A stretch of 38,201 nucleotides of DNA, from the NCBI GenBank assembly GCA_022821725.1, contig JAJEDB010000133.1:1-38201 (forward strand), given 5' to 3'. A program made the translations under genes and the position numbers. Origin of the DNA: Candidatus Poribacteria bacterium (GTDB lineage Bacteria; Poribacteria; WGA-4E; WGA-3G). The notes beneath the pieces are model-generated. The model ran no database searches and had not been told where the DNA came from. It worked only from the letters and a program-made list of their open reading frames with translations. Each line of letters opens with the position of its first letter. Within the stretch, counting starts at the first letter, position 1. This document shows positions 27,467 through 35,228 of the stretch, piece by piece.

Positions 27467-28220
27467 TTTCGTAATCTTCTATGAGAGCAAAAACTGTGTC
27501 AATAAGGGCTTGTTCTCCGTCTATCCTTCGTTTTTGCTTTTCGGCATCGCTTAAAAGGATATGTTCACCCTGACTCGGATTATCAAAAACGAACAGCAAT
27601 GATAGGCGTTGCATCCCAAAATATTCTGCGACTGCGAAAGTGCTCGCCGTTTCCATGTCTACAGCAATATAGCCTTGATGAAACCAGTCCCGAATCTCGG
27701 CTTTTCCCTCTGCAAGCAGTGCCGATGTCGTCCAAATTCGCCCTTTGTGTATTCCAACGGATGCAGAGTGAAAACCGACCGTCTGTTCAATGAGGTCAGG
27801 TGAAGCATTGATTTCCTGTCGCTGTGACAAATAGTATTGCGCTGCCCCTTCACCACAATATGCTGATGTTACACAAACAATATCACCTGCTTGAATTCTA
27901 CCTGTTAATGCCCCGCAGCAACCTGTCTGTATGACTAAGGATGTTCCCAACACACCAAAAAGATGTGTAACTTCGGATGCCATTGCATCCCCATATACGG
28001 AGGCATAACCAACATTTATATTTTTATAAGTCCCAATCAGCACGTCCTCGAAAATACCATTTGGTGAACCGACCTCAAAAATGTCCGTAAAAAAATCATT
28101 ATGCTTGGCATAATTGGCTTTCAGGTTACGTGTGCCTCGTAGGATTAAAACGGGCGGTATTCTGTTCTCAGGGATTTTTAAAAGCGACAGCCATTCCTTT
28201 TTTGTTAACTCCTTGAGCAT
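27453..28220 (-). CDS. Nucleoside phosphorylase (PNP/UDP family)
   Basis: A 255-aa enzyme of the purine/uridine phosphorylase superfamily, which splits nucleosides with phosphate into base and ribose-1-phosphate. It shows I-Q-T-G-C-C-G-A-L (about 97-105), with the G-A-L of the phosphate/ribose loop, then G-D-I-V-C-V-T-S-A. V-D-M-E-T-A-S-T-F-A-V-A (about 191-202) is the ribose-binding M-E segment of the family, with Met and Glu. Base specificity cannot be read. AGGAAA lies eight bases before the ATG. It follows the upstream PhyH gene by 23 bases and overlaps the downstream GNAT, so all are one operon. No signal peptide. Confidence 0.88.
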   Translation of the reverse strand: MLKELTKKEWLSLLKIPENRIPPVLILRGTRNLKANYAKHNDFFTDIFEVGSPNGIFEDVLIGTYKNINVGYASVYGDAMASEVTHLFGVLGTSLVIQTGCCGALTGRIQAGDIVCVTSAYCGEGAAQYYLSQRQEINASPDLIEQTVGFHSASVGIHKGRIWTTSALLAEGKAEIRDWFHQGYIAVDMETASTFAVAEYFGMQRLSLLFVFDNPSQGEHILLSDAEKQKRRIDGEQALIDTVFALIEDYENGNC

Positions 28221-28243
28221 TGTATATTTCCTGTGAATTCTAT

Positions 28244-29056
28244 CTATAGAGTTAAAATCACCTTGTCCTGTTTAACAAGATCCTTTTCTTCCCACTCGGG
28301 TCCGTAAGCGGCCAATGCTTTCGTCTCGGGAGAGAGCCTTTCCATCACTTCCGGTGGGAAGACTTCCCGGATCCCACGCTCATCTTGAAAGAACTGCGTC
28401 TTGTACCGCAGAATCAGAAATCGCCGATCGCGATCCGTCGGCTTCCACACCAGCACACCGTGGGTCAACAGTTCGGTGATAATCACGACATCTCCCGCCT
28501 TCGGTGTCACATTGACGAGTGCCGGATGGAGCGGGGCATCTGGATTGTTGGGTTCGGGGAAGAATAGGTTTTCAGGACGCGCAAATTCGCGCTTATGAGA
28601 CCCCGGCAAAACTACCAAACCGCCATCCCCCGGATAGACATCCGTGAAATAGAAGAAAGCGACGACATCGTTTGTGAAAATCTGATCGTCTCTAACACCA
28701 TACCGTCGGGTCCAACGAAAACCTTCGCCGGCACAATGCAATGGGGTCATCTCCTGTCGCTCGTGCGTGTTGACGACGAGCGATCCGCGATTGAAACGAG
28801 GTTTGTTCCACGTCAATTCTTTGATGATCGGCCAGGTAGCGGGATGTAGTGTGAGTGCCTCAAGCGATTTATCGGCGGAGAACCCATTGGAGAAGCCTTC
28901 ACCGCCTCTGCTAATTCCGGATGGCAATTCATCTGGTGTTGCCTGCACAAGCCGTTCGATCGCTGCCTGTGTGTTGCCAAGTTCTTCTGGGGTCAGGACG
29001 TTCTCTAAATGCAAGTAGCCACGTAGGTCAAAGAGGTATTTCTGTTTCGGTGTCAT
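28244..29056 (-). CDS. PhyH-family Fe(II)/2-oxoglutarate enzyme (H-x-A type)
   Basis: A 270-aa PhyH-family protein, first gene of the four-gene operon. Family landmarks are F-F-Y-F-T-D-V (134-140), D-G-G-L-V-V-L-P-G-S-H-K (144-155) and K-A-G-D-V-V-I (186-192). Probable metal ligands are H107 in P-L-H-C-A-G and H199 in L-L-T-H-G, with R211/R212 for 2-oxoglutarate. Position 109, normally Asp or Glu, is Ala. H-x-A is the arrangement that admits chloride in SyrB2-type halogenases, but an abundant marine PhyH subfamily may also look like this, so halogenation is only a hypothesis. GAGGAAAA lies before the ATG. Its promoter must lie in 29057-29143, shared with the divergent LamG gene. Confidence 0.86.
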   Translation of the reverse strand: MTPKQKYLFDLRGYLHLENVLTPEELGNTQAAIERLVQATPDELPSGISRGGEGFSNGFSADKSLEALTLHPATWPIIKELTWNKPRFNRGSLVVNTHERQEMTPLHCAGEGFRWTRRYGVRDDQIFTNDVVAFFYFTDVYPGDGGLVVLPGSHKREFARPENLFFPEPNNPDAPLHPALVNVTPKAGDVVIITELLTHGVLVWKPTDRDRRFLILRYKTQFFQDERGIREVFPPEVMERLSPETKALAAYGPEWEEKDLVKQDKVILTL

Positions 29057-29113
29057 ATCTTTTCCTCAAGCGGGATAGGGGTATCCTTTTCTTGCCGAAC
29101 ATAATATAAAGAA

Positions 29114-29142
29114 TTGCTTTAAATTTCAAGATAATTTACAAT
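29114..29142 (+). promoter_or_regulatory. Promoter copy 1, upstream of the LamG gene
   Basis: TTGCTT (29114-29119), 17 bases, TACAAT (29137-29142). The surrounding 36 bases (29108-29143) recur almost unchanged at 30231-30267, where only three substitutions or indels are seen, and both elements are kept intact. Confidence 0.55.
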
Positions 29143-29248
29143 AATGGCAAAAGTGAAATGGAGTGCGGTACTCCAATATTTTAGTGGAGGGATTCAATGT
29201 TCAATCAAGTTTGATGGTAAACACATCTGCATTAAAAGGGAGGATGCT

Positions 29249-30070
29249 ATGTTTAACTGGACAATTCGGTCTATTTATAAACCTTTAACATTTGTTGTGG
29301 TATTCGTAGTTGGCTTGATGATGCTACCTCATATCGGAGATGCCGCACCCAAACCCGAAGTTTGGTTTTCTTTTAAGGGAAGAAAGGCAGGTGTCGTTGA
29401 AGATGCCAGTGGAAACGGAAATGACGGTAGGATTGAGGGCAATGCAAAGCGTGTGAAAAGTAAAGACGGTCCTTACGGGATGGGCATCGAACTCAGTAAA
29501 GCCTTGGACCAGTTCATTGAATTCGATTACGAAATGACCGATCCCGGCACCGTTTTATTCTGGTTTAAGCCGCATTGGAATGGTGGAGACGCTGGGACCT
29601 TTAGGATATTCGATGCCAACAATGCAGTCGTCTTCTTCTCGATTGGAAAAGGTGCCGTCATCGGAGAACGGGAAAACGAGTTCCACTTCGCGGTAGAGGA
29701 CGCACCCGATACAGACTATTATCTCGCCGCTCAAGCCGCTGACGTTGTTAAAAAAGATACATGGATGCACGTCGCAGCCACTTGGGATTTCGGAGGCAGT
29801 GCTTACTTCTACCTTGATGGCGAGGAAGTCGCTACAGCGAAAGGGTTCGCAGGATTTCCTGCATTTCATGAATCCCCAAGAATCGGAGGAAATAACAAGT
29901 TTAAGTACAGAGCCACCACGGCAGGGGCTCACGGTATTATTGACGAATTCGCCATTTACAGCGAAGTCTTGTCGCAAAAGGACATCCAGAGGGAAATGGA
30001 GATGCTCGTTTCTGATGTGAAACCCGAAGGCAAAATCGCTGTCACTTGGGGACGGATAAAGAGCGAGTAA
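29249..30070 (+). CDS. Secreted LamG/concanavalin-like protein with C-terminal W-G-x-I-K motif
   Basis: A 274-aa exported protein. The signal peptide spans about residues 1-33 (hydrophobic V-V-V-F-V-V-G-L core, D-A-A before the cut). One LamG-type jelly roll fills the rest: V-W-F-S-F-K-G, D-A-S-G-N-G-N-D-G (classic start of LamG3), W-M-H-V-A-A-T-W-D, Y-L-D-G-E-E-V and I-D-E-F-A-I-Y. Such domains bind glycans. The C-terminus is V-T-W-G-R-I-K-S-E, shared in pattern with two other secreted proteins in this window. ATG 29249 is chosen because GGGAGG lies just upstream and it starts the signal peptide; the open frame extends 35 codons further to 29144. Confidence 0.87.
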   Translation: MFNWTIRSIYKPLTFVVVFVVGLMMLPHIGDAAPKPEVWFSFKGRKAGVVEDASGNGNDGRIEGNAKRVKSKDGPYGMGIELSKALDQFIEFDYEMTDPGTVLFWFKPHWNGGDAGTFRIFDANNAVVFFSIGKGAVIGERENEFHFAVEDAPDTDYYLAAQAADVVKKDTWMHVAATWDFGGSAYFYLDGEEVATAKGFAGFPAFHESPRIGGNNKFKYRATTAGAHGIIDEFAIYSEVLSQKDIQREMEMLVSDVKPEGKIAVTWGRIKSE

Positions 30071-30130
30071 TAACAATTGTTAGACAATTCATCATAAAAA
30101 CGCGATGGATGATGTATCGTAATAGTGTAT

Positions 30131-30181
30131 GGGGCGTTTTCTCTTCAAAGTCTAAACTTTTGAAGATGGCTGAAACGCCCC
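30131..30181. terminator. Long inverted repeat after the LamG gene
   Basis: GGGGCGTTT (30131-30139) pairs with AAACGCCCC (30173-30181). An inner TTCAAA (30144-30149) faces TTTTGAA (30158-30164). It fits a large terminator-like hairpin between the LamG gene and the toxin-antitoxin pair, without a clear T-run. Confidence 0.5.
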
Positions 30182-30237
30182 TAATAATATTTCGGAGAAC
30201 TGGAAGTTAAAGAGTCCTATAAGATTTGATAAAGAAA

Positions 30238-30266
30238 TTGCTTTAAATCTCAAGATAGTTTACAAT
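30238..30266 (+). promoter_or_regulatory. Promoter copy 2, upstream of the toxin-antitoxin pair
   Basis: TTGCTT (30238-30243), 17 bases, TACAAT (30261-30266), within the second copy of the 36-base repeat. It lies 80 bases before the antitoxin ATG. Confidence 0.55.
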
Positions 30267-30346
30267 ATTTAACACAATCGAGTCGAAGTGGTCCTAAAGG
30301 TGTTATGTAAGCGAATAAGAGAAAAAATTAAAGAGCAGGTATAAAA

Positions 30347-30553
30347 ATGGAATCTATCATTGTTGAGAAACTCAAGCAGCTTCCACCTGAATATCATAAA
30401 GAAGTAATCCATTTCATTGATGCCCTTCTAACTGAAAAGGTTCCAAAACGAAAAAAGAAACCTAAATTAGATTGGATCGGTGGTTTGGAGGAATATCGTG
30501 ACCAGTATACAGCACTTGAACTTCAAAAGAAAACAATGGAATGGAGAGATTAG
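30347..30553 (+). CDS. DUF2281/VapB-type antitoxin
   Basis: A 68-aa protein with the DUF2281 pattern: short helix E-S-I-I-V-E-K-L-K-Q-L-P-P-E, then H-K-E-V-I-H-F-I-D-A-L-L, a basic stretch K-R-K-K-K-P-K, and a C-terminal acidic helix with G-G-L-E-E-Y-R-D. DUF2281 proteins are antitoxins for PIN-domain toxins; the C-terminal part usually plugs the nuclease site and the N-terminus binds the operator. Its stop lies 13 bases inside the toxin gene, so the pair is coupled. The promoter copy at 30238-30266 is probably its autoregulated promoter. Confidence 0.84.
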   Translation: MESIIVEKLKQLPPEYHKEVIHFIDALLTEKVPKRKKKPKLDWIGGLEEYRDQYTALELQKKTMEWRD

Positions 30554-30948
30554 TGTATCTTGTCGATACCAATATCTTTCTTGAAGCGTTATTGCGTCAA
30601 GAAAGGACAACCGAAGTTCAATCATTTCTCCAATCTGTTGATTTAGACACAATCTTCATCACAGATTTTTCTGTTTATTCTATCGGTATTGCTTTGTTTC
30701 GGTTGAAGAATCTTACACTCTTCACTCGGTTTGTGGAGGACATGATTGTTGATGGTATTCGTATACTTTCGCTGACCTTGGAAGATCTTAAGACTTTAAA
30801 CCAGCCCATTCAAAAATTCAACCTCGATTTTGATGATGCCTATCAGTATACTGCTGCAGTGAGATATAACCTCCAACTCATCAGTTTTGATCGAGATTTT
30901 GATCGAACAGATAGGGAACGAAAAGAACCTATTGACATCTTGAAATAA
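30541..30948 (+). CDS. PIN-domain toxin (VapC family)
   Basis: A 135-aa PIN-domain ribonuclease toxin. Acidic active-site residues appear as V-D-T-N near the N-terminus, D-F-S-V-Y-S-I-G in the middle (a variant of the usual T-x-x-S/E helix), F-D-D-A-Y-Q-Y near residue 99, and S-F-D-R-D-F-D near 121. Length is standard for VapC. VapC toxins cut initiator tRNA or rRNA loops; the target here is unknown. It overlaps the DUF2281 antitoxin by 13 bases. A GTG four codons further on is an alternative start. It is the second PIN-type nuclease in the window and is not similar in layout to the ATPase-linked one. Confidence 0.86.
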   Translation: MERLVYLVDTNIFLEALLRQERTTEVQSFLQSVDLDTIFITDFSVYSIGIALFRLKNLTLFTRFVEDMIVDGIRILSLTLEDLKTLNQPIQKFNLDFDDAYQYTAAVRYNLQLISFDRDFDRTDRERKEPIDILK

Positions 30949-30989
30949 AACGTCTCAAAGAGTAAACTCTCGAAGGTTTCCAATCCGTC

Positions 30990-32384
30990 CTACTCATAAT
31001 CCTCCAATTCATCCCGAAGTCGTTCCAATTCCGCTTTCAAGTCCACCACAACCCCGTTATATGCCGGATCTGCGTAAACATTGTGCATTTCATGCGGATC
31101 CTTCTCCAGATCGAACAATTCCCACTCTGGCGGTGTAGAGCGGTCGAGTGCACCACCTGATCCCAACGCCTCACCGTAATAGTAGATGAGTTTATACCGT
31201 TCCGTCCGCACGCCGTAGTGCGCGGGGATGTTGAAGTGCGCCAGGTGCATCCAATACCGGTAATACATAGACGCTCGCCAATCCGCTGGCGTTTCACCTG
31301 CCAACGACGTTCGGAGGCTACATCCCTGCATGTCGTCGGGAATGCCTATGCCTGCGTAGTCGAGTAACGTCGGCGCGAAATCGACGTTCAGTGTAATTTG
31401 TTCACTCACACCCGACGCTTGAATCTCGCGTGGATACCGGACGAGCAACGGGATCCGTATGGATTCCTCATACATGAACCGTTTGTCATACCAACCGTGG
31501 TCGCCTAAAAAGAAGCCGTGATCTGCAGAATAGATGACGATCGTATCATCCGCAAGACCTTCCGCGTCCAGATGATCGAGCAAGCGTCCGACATTCTCGT
31601 CGATGGCGTGCGCGCACCGCAGATAGTTCTGCATGTAGCACTGATAGTTCCATCGTTTCAAAGCTGCGCCTTCCAAATTTTCAGGGATCGGTTCCGGGAG
31701 ATGATTTTTGTGGTGCATGATACCCACCTGTGCTGTGTTCATTGCGGCAGCCGCTGCCCGATTTTCGTAGTCATCGTTGAAAGTCGGTGGCTCAGGGATC
31801 TCCTCTGTGTAGAGATGTTGATGCTTAGGATTCGGAAAGAACGGATCGTGCGTCGCTTTGTAGGTTGTCATGAGAAAAAACGGCTGATCTGTCTCTCTGT
31901 TCTGTAGCCAATTCAACGAGTTGTCCGTCACGATATCAGCGGAGTATCCGTTGAATTTCTTCCGTTCTCCCATCTCAATCATCTCAGGATTGATGTGTGC
32001 ACCTTGGACAGGAAACACGTTCCAGTAATCGAATCCGTGCGGATCACTGACACCCCCGTGTCCGAGATGCCACTTCCCGACAATCGCTGTCTGATACCCG
32101 TCTTCATGCAGCATCTGTGCGACTGTCCGTTCCTGTGTGTGATCGATGGTGTCCGCGAGGGTTTTGATGCCGGTCTGATGACTGTATTTTCCCGTAAGAA
32201 TGGAGCCACGTGCCGGTGTGCAGATGGCGTTCGTGCAGAAACAGTTGTTGAATCGCATGCCACCGTTGCCGATTCGGTCGATATTCGGGGTGTGATTCAT
32301 CGCGCTGCCATAACAACTGATCGCCGGTGCCGCATGGTCGTCGGATACGATGAGGAGTATATTCGGTTTATGTGTAGTCGGCAT
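30990..32384 (-). CDS. Type I sulfatase
   Basis: A 464-aa sulfatase of the alkaline phosphatase superfamily. The formylglycine motif is C55-T-P-A-R-G, where Cys is matured by a formylglycine-generating enzyme not encoded here. N-terminal metal ligands D15 and D16 (S-D-D-H), and later Y-S-A-D-H-G-F-F-L-G-D-H-G, complete the site. The C-terminal part has E-L-F-D-L-E-K-D-P-H-E, typical of arylsulfatase/choline sulfatase-like enzymes. There is no signal peptide, so it may act in the cytosol on imported sulfated sugars or esters. It follows the MDR dehydrogenase by three bases and is clearly cotranscribed. Sulfatase abundance is a hallmark of sponge- and algal-glycan degraders. Confidence 0.94.
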   Translation of the reverse strand: MPTTHKPNILLIVSDDHAAPAISCYGSAMNHTPNIDRIGNGGMRFNNCFCTNAICTPARGSILTGKYSHQTGIKTLADTIDHTQERTVAQMLHEDGYQTAIVGKWHLGHGGVSDPHGFDYWNVFPVQGAHINPEMIEMGERKKFNGYSADIVTDNSLNWLQNRETDQPFFLMTTYKATHDPFFPNPKHQHLYTEEIPEPPTFNDDYENRAAAAAMNTAQVGIMHHKNHLPEPIPENLEGAALKRWNYQCYMQNYLRCAHAIDENVGRLLDHLDAEGLADDTIVIYSADHGFFLGDHGWYDKRFMYEESIRIPLLVRYPREIQASGVSEQITLNVDFAPTLLDYAGIGIPDDMQGCSLRTSLAGETPADWRASMYYRYWMHLAHFNIPAHYGVRTERYKLIYYYGEALGSGGALDRSTPPEWELFDLEKDPHEMHNVYADPAYNGVVVDLKAELERLRDELEDYE

Positions 32385-32387
32385 GGC

Positions 32388-33410
32388 TTATTCCCAGGGT
32401 TTCAGGATAATCTTTGAACTTTCTTGAGATGCGGAGGTTTCAAATGCCTGCTGTATCTCACTCATCGGAAAGATATTGCTGATAAGCAGGTCGAGAAGGG
32501 AGGAGCCTTCGATAACCTTCATCAATCCGGGGAATTGGTTGAGGTTATAGTGCCATGCCCCGACGAGACGCAACCCTTTACCGATGAGATCTGGGCTCAC
32601 ATGGAGGACAGTGTCGTTTGTGCCGCTCTGTCCGACGAATGCAATCGTGCCACGCCGCCGCGTCGCATCAATACAGAGTCTATGCGCTTGAACGTTTCCT
32701 GAGCAGTCGAGGGCAAAGTCTACACCGCGTCCGTCCGTAGTGAGATCACGGATCTGGTCTACGGCGTCTTCATCGGTCGGATTGATGACCGCTTCGACAC
32801 CCATCTGTTTTGCGCGTTCGGCGCGCCACGGGATCAGTTCTGCTGCGATGACTTTCGCACCGCGAAACCGGGCGTTGGTAATCGCACCGAATCCGACAGG
32901 ACCGATACCGGTGATTAGCACGGTATGTGTCGCGTTAACGCCCATTTCGTCGAAGGCGCGATACGAAGGACCCAAGGCGCAACACGCAAGGGACGCATGT
33001 TCATAAGAGACGTTGTCTGGAATCTTCGGGAGCAACCAAGAGGGTTTGAGGATATACTGTGCCATCGTCGCGCGACCGTGGCGCGATCCGACGAATTCCT
33101 CGAAATTGTAGTTGTTTTCGCAGTGAATGTAGTCACCATCGGTGCAAAGGACGCACTTCCCACAGGGGTATTGCGGCATCACCACTACGCGGTCGCCGAT
33201 TTCCACTTTTCCGGGTTGAGCGATGTCAACGACCTCGCCTGCGGCTTCGTGTCCGAGCCCGTCGGTTTTGTATCCATGCTCGAAAGCGTGGTATTCGGTA
33301 CACATCGGCGAAGCGTGGATTTTTACAACGACCCAATCCTCTTTCGGTATCGGATCTGGCACTTCGACGAGTCCTGCTTGATGTTCACCTAAAACTGCTG
33401 CGACTTTCAT
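32388..33410 (-). CDS. Zinc-dependent MDR alcohol/polyol dehydrogenase
   Basis: A 340-aa medium-chain dehydrogenase. Catalytic zinc ligands are C37 (M-C-T-E-Y-H) and H54-E55 (G-H-E-A-A-G). The structural zinc loop has C83, C86, C89 and C97 in C-x2-C-x2-C-x7-C spacing. The Rossmann part has I-T-G-I-G-P-V-G-F-G-A. It resembles threonine, sorbitol and L-idonate dehydrogenases; the substrate is not evident. AAGGAGG before the ATG is the best ribosome site in the window, predicting high expression. It leads the operon with the sulfatase, suggesting oxidation of the alcohol or sugar released by desulfation, which is an inference. Confidence 0.93.
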   Translation of the reverse strand: MKVAAVLGEHQAGLVEVPDPIPKEDWVVVKIHASPMCTEYHAFEHGYKTDGLGHEAAGEVVDIAQPGKVEIGDRVVVMPQYPCGKCVLCTDGDYIHCENNYNFEEFVGSRHGRATMAQYILKPSWLLPKIPDNVSYEHASLACCALGPSYRAFDEMGVNATHTVLITGIGPVGFGAITNARFRGAKVIAAELIPWRAERAKQMGVEAVINPTDEDAVDQIRDLTTDGRGVDFALDCSGNVQAHRLCIDATRRRGTIAFVGQSGTNDTVLHVSPDLIGKGLRLVGAWHYNLNQFPGLMKVIEGSSLLDLLISNIFPMSEIQQAFETSASQESSKIILKPWE

Positions 33411-33728
33411 GATTCCTCCTTGTATGCTTTATACTAAAGTTTAGTAGGACTTACGCATGATGCTCTTTTGTAGCATAACCTGTTAGGTTGTGTCCGAGAA
33501 CCGTGTGCGTTTTGTGTCGGTTCGCATTCTCAGATCGCTTGCTATTGTCAAAATTGCGTAAGTCCTGTTTAGAATTGATTAGACACTGGAGATACCAGAC
33601 TTACCGACTGTGGGTGTGTATATGGTAGAAGGGGCAGAACAGGTAGGGAACATCTATACGCAAGCTATTGTAGCGAAACTCGATAATTAGAAAACGAGTG
33701 ATGTTTTACCGCTACTCATTCTGTGATC
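33411..33728. other. Gap holding a repeat element and a possible gene remnant
   Basis: It contains element copy B (33446-33566). To its right, 33583-33690 is an open plus-strand stretch without a start. It reads L-P-T-V-G-V-Y-M-V-E-G-A-E-Q-V-G-N-I-Y-T-Q-A and ends at TAG, and looks like the C-terminus of a lost gene. Confidence 0.4.
33446..33566. repeat. 121-bp MITE-like element, copy B
   Basis: Perfect ends AGGACTTACGCA (33446-33457) and TGCGTAAGTCCT (33555-33566). Same length and alignable to 7754-7874. Its inner hairpin is AACCT-GTT-AGGTT, where copy A has AGGCT-GTT-AGCCT: two base pairs changed on both sides. Confidence 0.8.
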
Positions 33729-34889
33729 CTACCGCATCTTTTTCAACTGTCCCCATGCGTCGATAGTGATTTTTCTCTTTCGTATCAGACTGGGTGCCGC
33801 TGCAATGATAGCAGCGTGTGCTTGTTCTTTCACCAAAAGAACATCTAACTCATCAGTCTTGCCGTCATTGTTGACATCGGTATCGTAAGGCATTGGATTT
33901 TGCATGGCACTTCGGACAAGCAGCACATCTGATAAATCCACAAAGCCGTTATTGTCTATATCTGCGTCTATATCTGTTGATGCTATAACAGGAGTTGTCG
34001 CTTTTGATGTGACGGTGATACCCATTATTTCTGCTATTGCCTCTACATACTGCCTATCCTGAATATCAACTGCATCATGCCAAGCCTGCATGTATTCCGG
34101 CATTTTGCCATTCGTAAAAGGCATTTTCGGAACTATATTCCACGCTTGAGGGGTCTTTTCAAAAACAGGTAGAAATTGGAAAGTCAGTTGTTCTGGGGGC
34201 ACAACAAAATGCATACCAGACTTAGATTTCAGGGAAACTTCTCTCATAGAATCTTCATACTTTTCAAGCCATTCTGCCGAAGTGCCGTTAAATTGGAAAT
34301 TAGGTGTATCTTTTAACCAACTATTAACAAAAAAATTAAAACTGTCACTAAAATTGTAAACTGCCCCATTGTCTTGGTATAAATCTACGCCAAATTTTGA
34401 TCCTTTTTGCCATTCTTTTGCCAGCTCACGTAAAACCCACATGGACGACATTGTTGCTATCCCTTCCATTAACCAAAGATTTTGGGTTTTCTCAACAAAC
34501 AATTTGTCAGTTTGGTCTTGTAATATATGACAGAATTCGTGTGTAAATGGTTGCATAAGATAGAAAAAGTCCTTGATTCTATAACCTATACCGTCTTCTT
34601 CTATCGGTTGGATTCCGATCTTATATTTTACCTTTGGATCTGCTACATCAAGCGTAGCAAAATGGTGTCCAACATTCGTGCGATATACATTGACCGATGC
34701 ATGAATTTGATTTTCTGGTCTCAAATGTTTCTCGAAGTGATCTACGACATTTTGACACAGATATTCCACATCGGCAGTTTTCATTGGTCCCCAATCAGGA
34801 TCATCTTTCACGATGATCTCTAAATTGGCAGAAGCTATGACTGGGAACAGGAGAGAGAAAAGGGTGAGTTTCAGCACTGATAACTTCAT
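33729..34889 (-). CDS. Secreted zinc metalloprotease-like protein with dockerin and W-G-x-L-K tail
   Basis: A 386-aa exported protein. The signal peptide (residues 1-21) ends V-I-A-S-A. A zincin domain carries H117-E118-F-C-H121, followed by E142 in W-L-M-E-G-I-A, the spacing of gluzincins. A dockerin-like pair (about 303-362) has D-A-D-I-D-N-N-G-F-V-D and D-V-N-N-D-G-K-T-D calcium loops. It ends T-I-D-A-W-G-Q-L-K-K-M-R, sharing its last segment with the LamG and LRR proteins. It probably degrades extracellular protein; the dockerin could dock on a cohesin such as that at 13632. AAGGAA precedes the ATG. Codon use is more AT-rich than its neighbours. Specificity unknown. Confidence 0.8.
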   Translation of the reverse strand: MKLSVLKLTLFSLLFPVIASANLEIIVKDDPDWGPMKTADVEYLCQNVVDHFEKHLRPENQIHASVNVYRTNVGHHFATLDVADPKVKYKIGIQPIEEDGIGYRIKDFFYLMQPFTHEFCHILQDQTDKLFVEKTQNLWLMEGIATMSSMWVLRELAKEWQKGSKFGVDLYQDNGAVYNFSDSFNFFVNSWLKDTPNFQFNGTSAEWLEKYEDSMREVSLKSKSGMHFVVPPEQLTFQFLPVFEKTPQAWNIVPKMPFTNGKMPEYMQAWHDAVDIQDRQYVEAIAEIMGITVTSKATTPVIASTDIDADIDNNGFVDLSDVLLVRSAMQNPMPYDTDVNNDGKTDELDVLLVKEQAHAAIIAAAPSLIRKRKITIDAWGQLKKMR

Positions 34890-34965
34890 GACAAATTCCT
34901 TGAGTTTTAGAGTCTCGGTGTGCTATAATCACTGTAGACCGAGAACTTTGCGGTTTTTGGTTAAT

Positions 34966-35002
34966 CGGTAGGGGTTATTTTAACGGTGATCCCTACCGTT
35001 TT
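34966..35002 (+). terminator. Eight-pair hairpin followed by TTTT
   Basis: CGGTAGGG pairs with CCCTACCG over a 17-base loop and is followed by TTTTCTT on the plus strand. No plus-strand gene ends here, so it may instead sit in the 5' leader of the minus-strand zincin gene. Confidence 0.35.
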
Positions 35003-35056
35003 CTTGTGTATAGTATAGCCGAAAATCAAAAATATATCAACTTAACAGAATGGGTA

Positions 35057-35189
35057 AGGACGGACGCAATTTTCCCATAAAACGTTATATATCGCGCTAT
35101 TGGTGAGGTTAGGAGGGAAATCCGCAGAAATACCCTATCAAAGACCCCAAGCAAAAACACCTCGCCAGCAGGGGAGCTGCGTAAGTCCT
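35057..35189. repeat. 133-bp MITE-like element with a loop insertion
   Basis: Ends are AGGACGGACGCA (35057-35068, decayed) and TGCGTAAGTCCT (35178-35189). It is the inverse of the 18326 element, sharing TTTTCCCATAAAACG and GGCGAGG-type stem halves. About 43 extra bases lie between the two stem halves. Confidence 0.7.
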
Positions 35190-35228
35190 GAAATTGTTGA
35201 CGCGCGAAGGGCGTGGCGGTAAATACTA

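Larger units (their letters stand above)
34890..35228. other. Region upstream of the zincin gene
   Basis: It holds a stem CGGTAGGG (34966-34973) with CCCTACCG (34991-34998) followed by TTTT, probably part of a leader or a terminator, and the element 35057-35189. No gene is seen. Confidence 0.5.

Noticed and set aside
30990..33410. A polysaccharide utilisation locus around the sulfatase
   Set aside because: There is no SusC/SusD pair, glycoside hydrolase or formylglycine-generating enzyme; only one sulfatase and one dehydrogenase are present.
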